42,082 nucleotides of DNA from the NCBI GenBank assembly GCA_041494805.1, contig JBGQBN010000036.1:1-42082 (forward strand), in the 5' to 3' direction. Under the pieces are notes generated by a model that saw only the letters and a list, made by a program, of their open reading frames with translations, was not told the DNA's origin and searched no databases. This document shows, piece by piece, positions 1 to 8,520 of this stretch (positions are counted from its first letter, which is position 1; every line of letters starts with the position of its first letter). A program made the position numbers and the translations under genes. The DNA is from JBGQBN01 sp041494805 (GTDB lineage: Bacteria; Acidobacteriota; Terriglobia; Terriglobales; Acidobacteriaceae).

Positions 1-2
1 AC

Positions 3-155
3 TCGATGGAACTGCTGTCGCGCGCCTATGCAGAAACTGGAGCCGCGGACAAGATGCATGAGATGGACGTCAAGCTGCGCGCGACCAACGTCCCGACCAT
101 GGAGCGAGCGCTGGTGGTGCCGGCGGTTCTGTCCAAGCGGCCGGAGAGACCGTAG
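3..155 (+). CDS. C-terminal tail of an unidentified protein (5' end outside window)
   Basis: An open frame enters from the left edge and stops at TAG 153-155, giving about 50 residues. The visible part begins with an amphipathic helix (LLSRAYAETGAADKMHEMD) of the kind seen at the end of TPR-type helical repeats, followed by a basic, proline-containing tail. Too little is present to name a family. A TPR or other helical-repeat protein is my best guess, based only on the helix pattern. Confidence 0.45.
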   Translation, partial: SMELLSRAYAETGAADKMHEMDVKLRATNVPTMERALVVPAVLSKRPERP

Positions 156-297
156 GGATTTTGATTGTTGAAACGTCAAGGTGAGCAAGAGGAAGCCAGA
201 GAAGTTAATCCCGCCACAGAAGTAATGACGTAGAATTCCTTAGCTGTCCGCTTTCCTCCGCCAAGAGTCCCGCGAACGGCACGTCCTTAAGTGTGCC

Positions 298-1134
298 ATG
301 CGGGAGATTACTATTCAAGAGCTTCGGACGGCGCTGTTCAGTGGCCTTAATGGCCGCTTTGTCATGATTGGAACCGCATACCTGGATGACAGTGCCGATG
401 CGAATCAATCCGTGGCATTTGTCGCCGCTGGCTTTTTCTGCGTTGACCCTGAATGGAAGCGACTCCGGCGGGAGTGGCGGAGGATACTAAAGCCGCATGG
501 CATTCGTTACTTTCGGGCTACAGACTGCCGCAACTTGCAGGGCGGTTTTGCAAACCTCAAGGAAAAATGGGGCGAGGCGCGCGCCCGCCAGATCGCAGAC
601 CGCATCCGGCAGCAACTAGCCGATCTCGTGGAGAACAGCGGGCTTCTCATTGGTTTTGGTTTCGGCATCAACATGCATGACTTCTGGGAAGTGGATGCCA
701 TGCCCGAAGCAAGGGCTTGCACCCAATGGATGCGCGAGTGTCACGATTATCAGACCTACGCTTTCCGCAACATGTTCTGCAAGATCACCCATACCGTAAT
801 GCGGCTGACTACTGACGAAAACTACCTGATCTTTATTTGCGATGACAGCACGCATCAGCGGAAGATTCGGCGCGGGTTCGAGCGCGTCAAAAAGAAATAT
901 CCAGAACTTGGCGAAAGAATGCTGTCCCTCGCTCCCATGGATGACAAGAAGATTCCGGAATTACAAATGGCTGACTTCATGGCTGATGTTGCCCGCGAAA
1001 TGGTCACACGACATCTTGCGACCGCTGGCGCGCAAGCCGAGCCCGCCGCCATCAAAACGCGCGTTTTTAGCGTGGAATGCTCCAATAAGCATTCTATGTT
1101 GCGGGTGCTAAGCGGAGAAGCAAAAGGGGTTTGA
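298..1134 (+). CDS. DUF3800 domain-containing protein
   Basis: A 278-residue protein with the hallmarks of DUF3800: an acidic motif after the first strand (YLDDSAD, D30-D31) and the C-terminal LQMADFMADV motif near residue 222. The family is thought to have an RNase H-like fold and is often found near mobile or defence genes, but its activity is not established. No signal peptide or membrane segment is visible. The first ATG at 298 has no Shine-Dalgarno sequence. ATG 364, just before the first strand, is a plausible alternative and would match the usual family N-terminus. The gene stands alone, with a decayed region downstream, which fits horizontally acquired DNA (inference). Confidence 0.75.
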   Translation: MREITIQELRTALFSGLNGRFVMIGTAYLDDSADANQSVAFVAAGFFCVDPEWKRLRREWRRILKPHGIRYFRATDCRNLQGGFANLKEKWGEARARQIADRIRQQLADLVENSGLLIGFGFGINMHDFWEVDAMPEARACTQWMRECHDYQTYAFRNMFCKITHTVMRLTTDENYLIFICDDSTHQRKIRRGFERVKKKYPELGERMLSLAPMDDKKIPELQMADFMADVAREMVTRHLATAGAQAEPAAIKTRVFSVECSNKHSMLRVLSGEAKGV

Positions 1135-1185
1135 CTCACGGTCTCACAAACTGGGTAAAAAGCCCACGGCAGAAGTAAGAAATAA

Positions 1186-1440
1186 TTATGGCTTGCAAAT
1201 TCGCTTCTGTTTCCACTCCCATCTAATTCCACTCTCTGAGCCACCGATGGATCTCACCATTTGATCTTTGATCAAGATTGCGTCAGTCTGATACCAGTTC
1301 TCATTTGCATCGCGGTACGTAACAGGAATTGTGATCGTGTCGAGTCGATGTTTAACCATGAAGTCATAGAGGCGGCCTCCCAAGCTAGACCCATCGGCAT
1401 CTTCCCTCGACACTGGTTCCGTGGCTGATCCCAAGGTCAA
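1186..1440 (-). CDS. Small hypothetical protein or gene remnant
   Basis: An 84-codon frame from a TTG codon. The middle reads like real protein, with alternating strands (DTITIPVTYRDANENW and QTDAILIKDQMV), but I recognise no family. It has no ATG before codon 28 and no ribosome-binding site. It begins right beside a repeat-rich intergenic stretch, so it may be the C-terminal remnant of a longer gene. It lies tail to tail with the DUF3800 gene, 51 bases away. Confidence 0.3.
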   Translation of the reverse strand: MTLGSATEPVSREDADGSSLGGRLYDFMVKHRLDTITIPVTYRDANENWYQTDAILIKDQMVRSIGGSESGIRWEWKQKRICKP

Positions 1441-1688
1441 ACGCCGTTCCCCTCAGGGGCTAAAACCCGCATTTTGTTGGTTCGGAGTGGCACGGCTGAA
1501 GTGGCCGGAAAAATGGCGTGGCGGCAAAAAAGCCCACCGCAGCGGCTAAAGCCGGACCGGTGTTCAGCGACTTACGGCACGACTCGAAAGTCGTGCCCTT
1601 CCCAAAACCCATCCGGAGCGACGTTTTTCAGCAGCCTGTGGAAGTCGTGCCCTTCCCCAACCCCCAATGTGGTACCCTCGCGTCTCGC
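1441..1688. repeat. Intergenic repeat cluster with hairpin and duplicated box
   Basis: This non-coding stretch holds a perfect hairpin at 1576-1597 (GGCACGACT, loop CGAA, AGTCGTGCC). Its right arm extends into a box, AAGTCGTGCCCTTCCC (about 1588-1603), which recurs with one extra A-G difference at about 1642-1657. GGCTAAA-type boxes also occur near 1457 and 1545 (CAGGGGCTAAAACCCGC, CAGCGGCTAAAGCCGG). Such boxes are typical of dispersed intergenic repeats in Acidobacteriota. An open frame runs through it into the PilZ gene, but I regard that as read-through. Confidence 0.5.
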
Positions 1689-2021
1689 ATGCCTGACCCC
1701 AAGTCCGAACGCCGCTCCAAGGCGCGTGTTCCGGTGCAGCAGCCGGTTTCGGTCAAGTCCGAGCCCGGAGGGGTTCAAACCACCGGCCATACCCGCGACT
1801 TGAGCACGAACGGCATTTTCCTCTATGTCGCCTCCCAAATTACCGAGGGCAGTGAGCTAGAAATGGTGCTGATCCTGCCCCCGGAGCTGACCCAGGGAGA
1901 GAAGCAGTGGGTGTGCTGCCGGGCATCGGTGGTGCGGGTGGAGGAGAGCCCTGGAGGCGGTCCTTGGGGCGTGGCTGCCCGCATCCAGAGCATGGATTTG
2001 CTGCCCGAAATTGGGTCCTGA
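1689..2021 (+). CDS. PilZ domain protein
   Basis: A 110-residue single-domain PilZ protein, likely a cyclic di-GMP binding effector in the cytoplasm. Both binding motifs are present: the arginine motif (RRSKAR, residues 8-13) and the D-x-S-x-x-G motif (RDLSTNGIFL). I chose ATG 1689 because the reading frame upstream consists of intergenic repeat and because the arginine motif normally sits close to the N-terminus. No output domain is fused, so its partner is unknown. Two other PilZ genes lie 13 kb downstream. Confidence 0.8.
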   Translation: MPDPKSERRSKARVPVQQPVSVKSEPGGVQTTGHTRDLSTNGIFLYVASQITEGSELEMVLILPPELTQGEKQWVCCRASVVRVEESPGGGPWGVAARIQSMDLLPEIGS

Positions 2022-2226
2022 TCCGGGCTGCCGTGGTCATTCTGCACCATTTTTGGTGCATGGACGATGCTACCCGGTGCAGGGGCCCAAGCGCCCGTAC
2101 CGCAAGAAATCTGAGAAAAACAGAAATATTTAATTCACATGCATCAGGATTGGTGCAATAATGCTGGCCCTTGAATTGCTCTGGTTCAAGAAATTAAGCA
2201 TTGCTCATTTTCAGGTGGGTCGAGTC

Positions 2227-2580
2227 ATGTGGATGGAAAAACTTTTTGGCGGCGTGCTGCGGGTGCTGACGCCGCTGGGACCGCGCTACCTCATGCCCTC
2301 GTTTTTGCAACGCATCTATTTGCTCTGGATCTTTCGCCACTTCCACACGTTGCCGGTGAAAGTGCTCAATCGCCGTCAACTGAGACTGGTTGATGCTTTG
2401 TGCGCGGGAAACCGGTTCGTGTCTCTGCCGCAGAACGACGCATTAGAAGATTCCCCGATTCTCGGGACCCTGGAGCAACGCCCTCCCGTGGACGCACAGA
2501 CTTTGCCACCGCGCCGGCCGAGCGCAAGTGTTTCCGATGCGGTCGCGCCGTTCGCAGCGGACCTGCAGCAGCGTTCTTAG
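2227..2580 (+). CDS. Conserved-looking hypothetical protein
   Basis: A 117-residue protein from ATG 2227, preceded by AGGTGGG at 2213-2219. The first 65 residues are hydrophobic and basic with good codon structure (LTPLGPRYLMPSFLQRIYLLW), possibly membrane-associated. The last 45 are proline-rich and probably disordered. I do not recognise the family. An earlier ATG at 2161 is in frame but has a weaker start context. The gene is convergent with the DUF4126 gene. Confidence 0.5.
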   Translation: MWMEKLFGGVLRVLTPLGPRYLMPSFLQRIYLLWIFRHFHTLPVKVLNRRQLRLVDALCAGNRFVSLPQNDALEDSPILGTLEQRPPVDAQTLPPRRPSASVSDAVAPFAADLQQRS

Positions 2581-2653
2581 CTTTCCCCGATGCGGGTGTG
2601 TCTCGGTCGCAGGCCAGGTCGGACTGTGGCATTGCCCGAACTCGGTTTCGAAC

Positions 2654-3133
2654 CTAGAAGCGGGATGCGAGGAAGAAGCCTCCGCCGACCGCCAGCGCAT
2701 CTTCCAGCAGGGCAATCACGAAGTCCGGTATGCGCAGCTGATGGACGATGCGATGGCGCACTTCGTATCCAGCAAAAGCGCCGGCGACACCGCCAAAAGC
2801 GCCCACGATAGCTCCGAGAGCAACCGACTGCGCAGCCGTGGCGCAAAACGCAGCACCGCAAACCGCCCCAGTAACGATGCGAGCCCCCAGCCCGAGAGGT
2901 GCAGTTCGCTTGGGCGTGGAGGGCAGTTTGTCCGCCACCAGTTCGCCCAAGGCCATCACGGCGAGGACATAGGTAGCGGCGGGTGACCCTAGGAACGCCA
3001 AATGCGAATTGTGCAGGTCAAGCCATCCCAGGTGGGCGGCCCATGCGACCACTGCCGGTGCCGTGAAGGAACGCAGGCCGGCGACTACTCCAATTCCAAA
3101 AGCAGCCAGAACCACTACCAGGTTGAAACTCAT
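2654..3133 (-). CDS. DUF4126 family membrane protein
   Basis: A 159-residue, glycine- and alanine-rich integral membrane protein with about four hydrophobic segments. It matches the DUF4126 pattern: an N-terminal helix followed by GLRSFTAPAVVAWA, and a C-terminal LEDALAVGGGFFL helix. Function is unknown. The start at 3133 is chosen because AGGTG lies just upstream and the ATG overlaps the stop of the preceding gene as ATGA, showing translational coupling. Confidence 0.75.
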   Translation of the reverse strand: MSFNLVVVLAAFGIGVVAGLRSFTAPAVVAWAAHLGWLDLHNSHLAFLGSPAATYVLAVMALGELVADKLPSTPKRTAPLGLGARIVTGAVCGAAFCATAAQSVALGAIVGAFGGVAGAFAGYEVRHRIVHQLRIPDFVIALLEDALAVGGGFFLASRF

Positions 3134-3399
3134 TGCTTCACCTCTTTCCGCAAATCGGGCGCGGCGGTTTCCTGGTGACGGCCTTGAAGCGTGGTAAGGA
3201 TATGCTTCGCGTACCATTCCGGCCAGTTTTCGTCGGAATGGCCCAGGGTGTTCTCGAAGGAGTGATGCGCTGCGGCAGCTTCGCGAAGCAGTTGAGCGAG
3301 TTGCTTTTCGTCCTGAATGTGAATGGGAGCCTCCGGATGGTGCTGAAGAAGCCGGCGAACAAGGTACTCTGGGCGCAATACGCGGGTCAATGCAATCAT
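3130..3399 (-). CDS. Small helical protein with ENWPEWYAKHI motif
   Basis: An 89-residue, mostly helical protein from ATG 3399. A longer frame would run into the tRNA gene and is rejected. The central motif HSDENWPEWYAKHIL resembles a short D-x-x-WP-x-WYA motif I associate with small uncharacterised proteins, some of them next to glyoxalase-like or SRPBCC proteins. That link is from memory and not firm. Its stop codon overlaps the DUF4126 start, so the two genes form an operon. Confidence 0.6.
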   Translation of the reverse strand: MIALTRVLRPEYLVRRLLQHHPEAPIHIQDEKQLAQLLREAAAAHHSFENTLGHSDENWPEWYAKHILTTLQGRHQETAAPDLRKEVKQ

Positions 3400-3479
3400 C
3401 GCGGGGAAAGATCTGGCGGGGGGAATCAATGCTGGTGAACGCCCGTTTTCGAGAGAAGCTAGGCGTAATGCGCCGATGG

Positions 3480-3485
3480 TATAAT
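3480..3485 (+). promoter_or_regulatory. Probable -10 box for tRNA-Lys
   Basis: A perfect TATAAT hexamer lies 35 bases before the mature tRNA 5' end, so a start near 3492 would leave a leader of about 28 bases. No clear -35 hexamer is seen at the expected spacing. Confidence 0.4.
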
Positions 3486-3519
3486 AAAAAATTGCTTCAT
3501 CCTCAGTGTTTTTATCCGT

Positions 3520-3595
<76 letters not shown>

Positions 3596-3671
3596 CTGTT
3601 TTCAATGACCTCCGGGCGATTCCGGCGCTGCTTCCAGTTGCGCGGGGGCCGTTCAGCGTCACTCGCAAACG

Positions 3672-3897
3672 TTGTTTGTGCCTGGGTGGTACTTGGGGGT
3701 TGCGATTCTTCTGCCCTTAGTTCTCATCATCTGTCGCGATGCTCCGTTTGGCTTGAGTCCCCGTTTGGCTAGCACTTGGCGTCGTCATGTTCGGTCTCAC
3801 CATTACTGCGTTCTTTATCCCGGCCGAGAGTGGCGACATAACTTCCGAGTTGGCCGTGATCGATCCAGGAGTAATCCGAGAGTGTGGGCCCGGGTGA
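3672..3897 (+). pseudogene. Possible decayed small membrane-protein gene
   Basis: Two overlapping frames each encode a hydrophobic helix: VAILLPLVLIIC in the frame from about 3672, and WLALGVVMFGLTITAFFI in the next frame, which continues to TGA 3895-3897. Joined by one frameshift near 3755-3765 they would give a two-helix membrane protein. No homologue is recognised and no start signal is good, so this is tentative. The rest of the 376-base gap from 3596 to 3971 shows nothing else. Confidence 0.2.
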
Positions 3898-3971
3898 GCC
3901 GACCGAACATGGCACCTTCAGCCATTCTGTCAATTCGACGTGGCGGCTCTGATTGAACTGGTCTGAACTAT

Positions 3972-4181
3972 TTATGCACTAACCTGTACGGACACTAACT
4001 CCGGGCTGCACCGGGAGTTTTGGAGGGATTTGACAGCGTCTTCGGCCGTGAATCTCCCCATAACCAGTGCCAGCTTACGGTTGGTTGTCGTCTGGATGGG
4101 AGTCCGATCAGTCCGCTGCACGTATTCAGGGGCGTGGGTACCGCCACGGTTCACTTTCACAACAAATTTTGTATTTTTCAT
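3972..4181 (-). CDS. Small basic hypothetical protein (69 aa)
   Basis: A 69-residue frame with a plausible GGAAG/GTGAG purine stretch upstream of its ATG at 4181 and ordinary composition. It opens with a strand-like MKNTKFVVKVNRGG and ends with a helix-strand pattern (TAEDAVKSLQNS then PELVSVQVSA), suggesting a small folded domain. I cannot name a family. It stands alone between the tRNA and gene fragments. Confidence 0.45.
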   Translation of the reverse strand: MKNTKFVVKVNRGGTHAPEYVQRTDRTPIQTTTNRKLALVMGRFTAEDAVKSLQNSRCSPELVSVQVSA

Positions 4182-4238
4182 AGTTTCTCACTACTTCCTA
4201 TTTTACGCTGAGGAACGGTACACCGCGCAGCGCGAGGC

Positions 4239-4400
4239 GTGGAGGCGCAGTTCCGAGCCGTCCCCGTGACTGACGCCAAGACCGTGAAGTCGGTGGTCGA
4301 GAAATTCCGGCAGAAGTACGGGGCCAAGGACGTGAAGCAGTATTATTCGAAGTTCGATGTGGTTGTTCTGGTTGAACTGGTGCAATCAACGGTTTTTTAG
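4239..4400 (+). pseudogene. C-terminal fragment, possibly of a PPOX/DUF2255-like protein
   Basis: An in-frame 53-residue tail ending at TAG 4398-4400, with stop TGA 4209-4211 upstream. The sequence (KSVVEKFRQKYGAKDVKQYY, then KFDVVVLVEL) has the look of the C-terminus of small FMN-type oxidase-like or DUF2255 proteins, recalled from family patterns only. There is no N-terminal part in the window, so I read it as a remnant of a truncated gene. Confidence 0.35.
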
Positions 4401-4606
4401 AGCTAAATAGAGCTACAAACCGAAAGGCGGTTCAGATTTCCTGAACGAGCCACGCCAGCAGTCCGATACACACCAGCACACCGCCAATAGCCGCTACAAG
4501 TACCAGCGTGTGCGCCGACCACACGCTTGTCACGAACCGCTGACGAACATAGATGCGAGCAAAGCTCTTTCGAATCCCAGGAGGGGCAGGACCGTGGAAT
4601 CCCACG

Positions 4607-4675
4607 CTTCGCAAAGTGCGCGAGGCGGGGGCACTCCAAGGTCTGTTTATCGGGAAGAAAACCCGGGCCAGCCCT
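4607..4675. repeat. Dispersed repeat, copy A
   Basis: This stretch matches 6689-6761 in the same orientation over about 70 bases. Shared blocks include CAAAGTGCG(C/T)GAGG, AGGTCTGTT and GGGAAGAAAACC(C/T)GGGC. It abuts the stop codon of the arylsulfotransferase-like gene. The two copies flank the segment 4676-6690. Confidence 0.55.
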
Positions 4676-5921
4676 AAGGCAGCAACCAGTTCAGCGGTAC
4701 TTTTTCTGCACGGTAAACGAGCGTGCTTGCGGTAGCGCTCGCGATAGGATTGACCCATTCCCAGACGAGCTGCCCAGCCGCAGTGACCTCAAAGATGCGG
4801 CCATCGGGTCCTTCATCGATCAGGGTGTTGCCGTTGGGCAGCCTTTGCGCCGAACCGACGAAGGAGCCATAGAACCAATATATTGGATACCCAGAGAGGC
4901 TTGCGTTGTACTCGTAGGCAATGGAGAAATCGAGCGGATTCATCTCCACCACACGCGAGTATAGCCTCCCGGGAGTGACCCCGGGGTTGTCACCCACATT
5001 GGTCATTCCGTTGTCAAAGATAAGAATGTTTCCAGCGCCCGGGAGACCGTTCTTGAGCATCGTGGCATCGTGCTGTCCGATGGTTATGTTGCTGGTTTGC
5101 CAGACGATCGAACCGGTGCTGGGATCCACGATGATGACCATGTTGAGGTACCGGTAGCTGACAATGATATTTCCTGGTTTGAAACGCGCATCGTGATAGT
5201 TGTTCGCTGGAACGATTTCGGCCGAGTTCATATGGGCCCAGTCACCGGCTTGGGCGGCTATCAGGGCCTTGGCTGCATCGCTGAATCCGAAATCATCGAA
5301 GTGGTCAGCGGTCTGCCAGGTAAAGACGATATTGTCATTGGGGTCCACTTCGAGAAGACAGTCATCCGTCAGTACTTTGGAAGAGATGTTTAGATAGGTG
5401 ACCTGGCGGGAGCAAACGATCAATGTGTTCCCGTTGGGTATCCGGGCGAGGTCGTGGTGGTAGGTTCGGTCGCCTGTCTCGGTGTATTGCCAGACGATTG
5501 CCCCCGCCTGAGTAAATTCCGCAGCCTCGTAGGTACCCGTGTTGGTAATAAAAGCCAGGAGATTTCCGTTGTCGAGCGGCCTGGTGTAGCCAAGGGTGGT
5601 GCCTGCAACGGGCGAGGTCCAGGTTTTCGCGAATTTCCCGTTGACATTGATCGCGTAAGTATTGCCATCGGGCAAATTAGCGATTACATAGCCAGGCGTA
5701 ACTCCCTTGACTTTGATGGTCGTCCCTCTCTTAAATACTGTGGGTATGCCGAAGGCGAGAGTTGCCCCGACAGACATGAACATAATCGCGAGCAGCACGC
5801 TGAGAGAAACCGAGAGGCGAAATTTCAGAGACACATTGCTCTCCGTCGCGCGGGCTATAGAATTCGGGTCACGTAAATGGCGCAGAATCCCGTTGGGATC
5901 AAGCTTGGCTGGTTGAGACAT
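4674..5921 (-). CDS. Arylsulfotransferase-like beta-propeller protein
   Basis: A 415-residue protein of the aryl-sulfate sulfotransferase (ASST) type. A membrane or signal-anchor helix at about residues 34-57 follows a 30-residue basic head, so the propeller should be exported. Repeated blade motifs are visible (RIPNGNTLI, RLPNGNTLI, GNILIFDNG), together with histidine motifs typical of the family (YHHDLARI, WAHMNS, GQHDATM). In characterised ASSTs such histidines serve sulfate transfer between phenols. Whether this protein is active is not shown. ATG 5921 is chosen because AAGGAG stands seven bases upstream; longer frames lack a site. Its 3' end touches a dispersed repeat. Confidence 0.75.
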   Translation of the reverse strand: MSQPAKLDPNGILRHLRDPNSIARATESNVSLKFRLSVSLSVLLAIMFMSVGATLAFGIPTVFKRGTTIKVKGVTPGYVIANLPDGNTYAINVNGKFAKTWTSPVAGTTLGYTRPLDNGNLLAFITNTGTYEAAEFTQAGAIVWQYTETGDRTYHHDLARIPNGNTLIVCSRQVTYLNISSKVLTDDCLLEVDPNDNIVFTWQTADHFDDFGFSDAAKALIAAQAGDWAHMNSAEIVPANNYHDARFKPGNIIVSYRYLNMVIIVDPSTGSIVWQTSNITIGQHDATMLKNGLPGAGNILIFDNGMTNVGDNPGVTPGRLYSRVVEMNPLDFSIAYEYNASLSGYPIYWFYGSFVGSAQRLPNGNTLIDEGPDGRIFEVTAAGQLVWEWVNPIASATASTLVYRAEKVPLNWLLP

Positions 5922-6215
5922 GGTTTTGCTCCTTATAGTTTCCATCCAAAGTTTTCTGGCTTTTTTCTGGTCGCGAGCCCCTGAGCACTGTAGCGTCGGC
6001 CAGCATACTCGGGATGTTTGCGATGTCAACAACATTGTTGGTGGTCAAAGCGTTGCAGAAGGCCCGGCCCTAGTCAAAGGCCGCGCGAAGCGCGGTTTAC
6101 GCAAGCCTTTCTTCTCAGGGACTCCCTTCTCAATCGACAGGAGACCGGTAGAGATGGACACCAGCCAGCCTGTGGGCTCGCTGATACCATTTATGAAACC
6201 AGTCCAGGTCTAATC

Positions 6216-6695
6216 TCAGGGTCGGTCCACTGCTGTCTCCAGCAAGATGCTGACATCGTTACTGGTCTGATTGGCAACAGCCAGATCGATCTTCCCATCG
6301 CCGTTGAAGTCACCGACGGCAAGAGCGGCGGGGCGCCTGCCGGTTGCAAAATCGACACTCGGCCAGAAAGTCCCGTTGGCCTTGCCCAGCAGCAGGGAAA
6401 CGGTGTTCGAGACGGCGTTCGTGACCACCAGATCTATCTTCCCGTCACCGTCGAAGTCGCCACTGCTCACGAAATTGGGGCTCGAGCTGACCGGGAAGTC
6501 CACATGGTCGTCAAAGACGCCACTACCCTTGCCCCGCAAGAAAGAGACCGTATTGTCGTCTTGGTTGGCAACAGCCAGGTCCATCAGGCCGTCACCGTCA
6601 AAGTCCGCGGCCACAAGCGACACGGGGGCAAGGCCTGTGGACGTGGTCGAGCTCAGAGTATAGGTGCCATCGCCAGTGATTTCTGATGGCTTCAC
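6216..6695 (-). pseudogene. FG-GAP/VCBS repeat protein, N-terminally truncated
   Basis: A 159-residue frame holds three FG-GAP/VCBS repeats with calcium-type loops (DFDGDGLMDLAV, DFDGDGKIDLVV, DFNGDGKIDLAV). A complete propeller would need about seven, plus a signal peptide; neither is present. The only start, GTG 6695, lies inside a dispersed repeat (6689-6761), so I infer that the 5' part was lost at that repeat. The last repeat is followed closely by a stop, as is common at the natural end of such proteins. Confidence 0.6.
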
Positions 6696-6761
6696 AAAGT
6701 GCGTGAGGAAGGCATGGGGAACCCCGAGGTCTGTTGAGTGGGAAGAAAACCTGGGCTACCC
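6689..6761. repeat. Dispersed repeat, copy B
   Basis: This is the second copy of the repeat at 4607-4675, in the same orientation. It overlaps the first codons of the truncated FG-GAP frame and probably marks its breakpoint. Confidence 0.55.
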
Positions 6762-6812
6762 GCTCAGGAGGTGTAAATTGGTGTCCGATGAAACCAGTTG
6801 GCGGAGTGCCCT

Positions 6813-7007
6813 ATGCAATCTAAGAGCGAGTCCAAGCCCAAGCAGAGCCCGGAGCCAGCTCCGGTCGTGGAGCACGTTGCAGGGGCTCATCATTTGTTGA
6901 AGTCTCTCCAGGCCAAGGTTGGGGAACATCCCGAACTAGCCGAGGCGATTACGAAATTGGAAATGGCGCTCAGCATTCTGACGGTGAAGACGGGCGGAAT
7001 GCTTTAG
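6813..7007 (+). CDS. Small hypothetical protein (64 aa)
   Basis: A 64-residue frame from ATG 6813 with GGAG seven bases upstream. The first third is lysine-, serine- and proline-rich. The rest is an amphipathic helix pair (HHLLKSLQAKVGEHPELAEA, then ITKLEMALSILT). No family is recognised. A hairpin, CCCGG-8-CCGGG at 7026-7043, follows the stop but has no T tract. The remaining bases to 7261 hold nothing I can assign. Confidence 0.45.
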   Translation: MQSKSESKPKQSPEPAPVVEHVAGAHHLLKSLQAKVGEHPELAEAITKLEMALSILTVKTGGML

Positions 7008-7261
7008 GTGGGGTGGCCTGGGTCCCCCGGTAGCATGTCCGGGTAAACAGTGTTCTCTCATTTCCAGATTACGAATCACGGCGGCGAACCCAGCTTTCTC
7101 TCCAGCGTACACTTGGCCGCGAAGAGTGGACCAGCCGACCCTGCTACTCCCCAAGAATCCCGATAACCTTTTCCGCTCCTGTAAGTCGAACTGAATAGCG
7201 ACAGGGGCGGCTGGCGCATCGAAACGTTCCGCTCCCCTGCCATCTGACTTCGGGTATCAAC

Positions 7262-8518
7262 ATGCGCATCCTGCTGGATATTCTTGCCCAGACCCTGCGG
7301 ACCCTATGGGCGCACAAGCTGCGCTCCTTCCTTACCATGTTCGGGATCGCCTGGGGCGTGGGCTCGCTACTGTTGCTGGTGGGCGTGGGAGAGGGCTTCC
7401 GCAACGGCAACCGCAAGCAACTGGAGAGCTTCGGCAAGAACATCATTTTCTTCTTCGGCGGGCGCATGCCGGCGGTGGAGGGCAGCTTCAATTCCATGAA
7501 GTGGTTCAACCTGACCTACGACGACTACCTGGCGATCAAGAATGAATCCAAACTGGCACTGAACATTTCGCCGTTGATCGCGCGTGACGACATCCGCGCG
7601 GTCAGCGACTACACCAGCACCAACGGCCAGGTTTCCGGCGTGCCGCCGATCTACAACCAGGTTCGGACCATCCCGGTGCAGGTGGGACGGTGGATTAACG
7701 ACCAGGACGACGCCGAGCGCCGGCGGGTGTGCGTGCTGGGCTGGAAAATGACCCGCAACATGTTTCCCGGGCGTCCCGCGGTGGGCAGTTACATCCTGCT
7801 CAACGGGGTGCGCTTTGAGGTGATCGGCGTGCTGTCACTGATCGGGCGGGAGGAGCACAACGCTACCAACGTCCGCATCTTTGTGCCGTTCAATACCATG
7901 CGCGAGCTGTTTCCGCTCAAGGGTGACAACTCGCAGGAAGGCAACGCGATTTCGTTCATCAACTATCAGCCGCGCACGTTTGACGAGAACGAAGCCGCCA
8001 AGGACGAGATGCACAGGATCGTGGCCCGCAACCACGGCGGTTTTGATGCGAGCGGAAAAGACATTTGGGAAGAGTGGGACACGGTGAAGAACCAAAAGAC
8101 CATGGGGAAAATCTACACCGCCATGGATTGGTTCCTGGGTGGAGTCGGGCTGGTGACGCTGGCGCTGGGGGCGATCGGCATCATCAACATCATGCTGGTG
8201 GCGGTGACGGAGCGCACCCGCGAGATCGGCCTGCGCAAGGCCCTGGGCGCGACCAATCGCAGCATCCTGTTCCAGTTCTTCCTGGAAGGAGCGTTCCTTA
8301 CGCTGCTGAGCGGCGCGGCTGGAGTCGGGGCGGCGATGCTTATTGTCCATCTGCTTTCGGGAGTGGAACTGCCGCAGGGTTTCGACACGCCCAAGATCGT
8401 GCCCCTGTCGGCGGTCGGCGCTGTGCTGTCGCTGGCGCTAGCAGGAATCGCCGCTGGGCTATATCCAGCGCGCAAAGCTGCAATGCTCGAGCCGGTAGAG
8501 GCCTTGCGCCAGGAGTAA
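7262..8518 (+). CDS. MacB/FtsX-type ABC transporter permease
   Basis: A 418-residue inner-membrane protein with the standard architecture: one helix at about residues 20-43, a large MacB-type periplasmic domain (about 45-275), then three C-terminal helices forming the FtsX domain. The family motif TERTREIGLRKALGA (from about residue 317) lies after the second helix. Such permeases work as pairs with a LolD/MacB-type ATPase in mechanotransmission or export. The second permease starts two bases after this stop codon. No ATPase or membrane-fusion gene is in the window. Confidence 0.9.
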   Translation: MRILLDILAQTLRTLWAHKLRSFLTMFGIAWGVGSLLLLVGVGEGFRNGNRKQLESFGKNIIFFFGGRMPAVEGSFNSMKWFNLTYDDYLAIKNESKLALNISPLIARDDIRAVSDYTSTNGQVSGVPPIYNQVRTIPVQVGRWINDQDDAERRRVCVLGWKMTRNMFPGRPAVGSYILLNGVRFEVIGVLSLIGREEHNATNVRIFVPFNTMRELFPLKGDNSQEGNAISFINYQPRTFDENEAAKDEMHRIVARNHGGFDASGKDIWEEWDTVKNQKTMGKIYTAMDWFLGGVGLVTLALGAIGIINIMLVAVTERTREIGLRKALGATNRSILFQFFLEGAFLTLLSGAAGVGAAMLIVHLLSGVELPQGFDTPKIVPLSAVGAVLSLALAGIAAGLYPARKAAMLEPVEALRQE

Positions 8519-8520
8519 TC

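Noticed and set aside
4432..4533. Minus-strand frame with one hydrophobic helix (HTLVLVAAIGGVLVCIGLLA)
   Set aside because: The only start is a GTG with no ribosome-binding site, and the upstream part of the frame is dispersed repeat. It may be a remnant, but I cannot support it as a gene.
6936..7154. Minus-strand frame with a protein-like segment (GEKAGFAAVIRNLEMREH)
   Set aside because: It overlaps the small plus-strand gene, and I associate this wording with translated intergenic repeat. No start site supports it.
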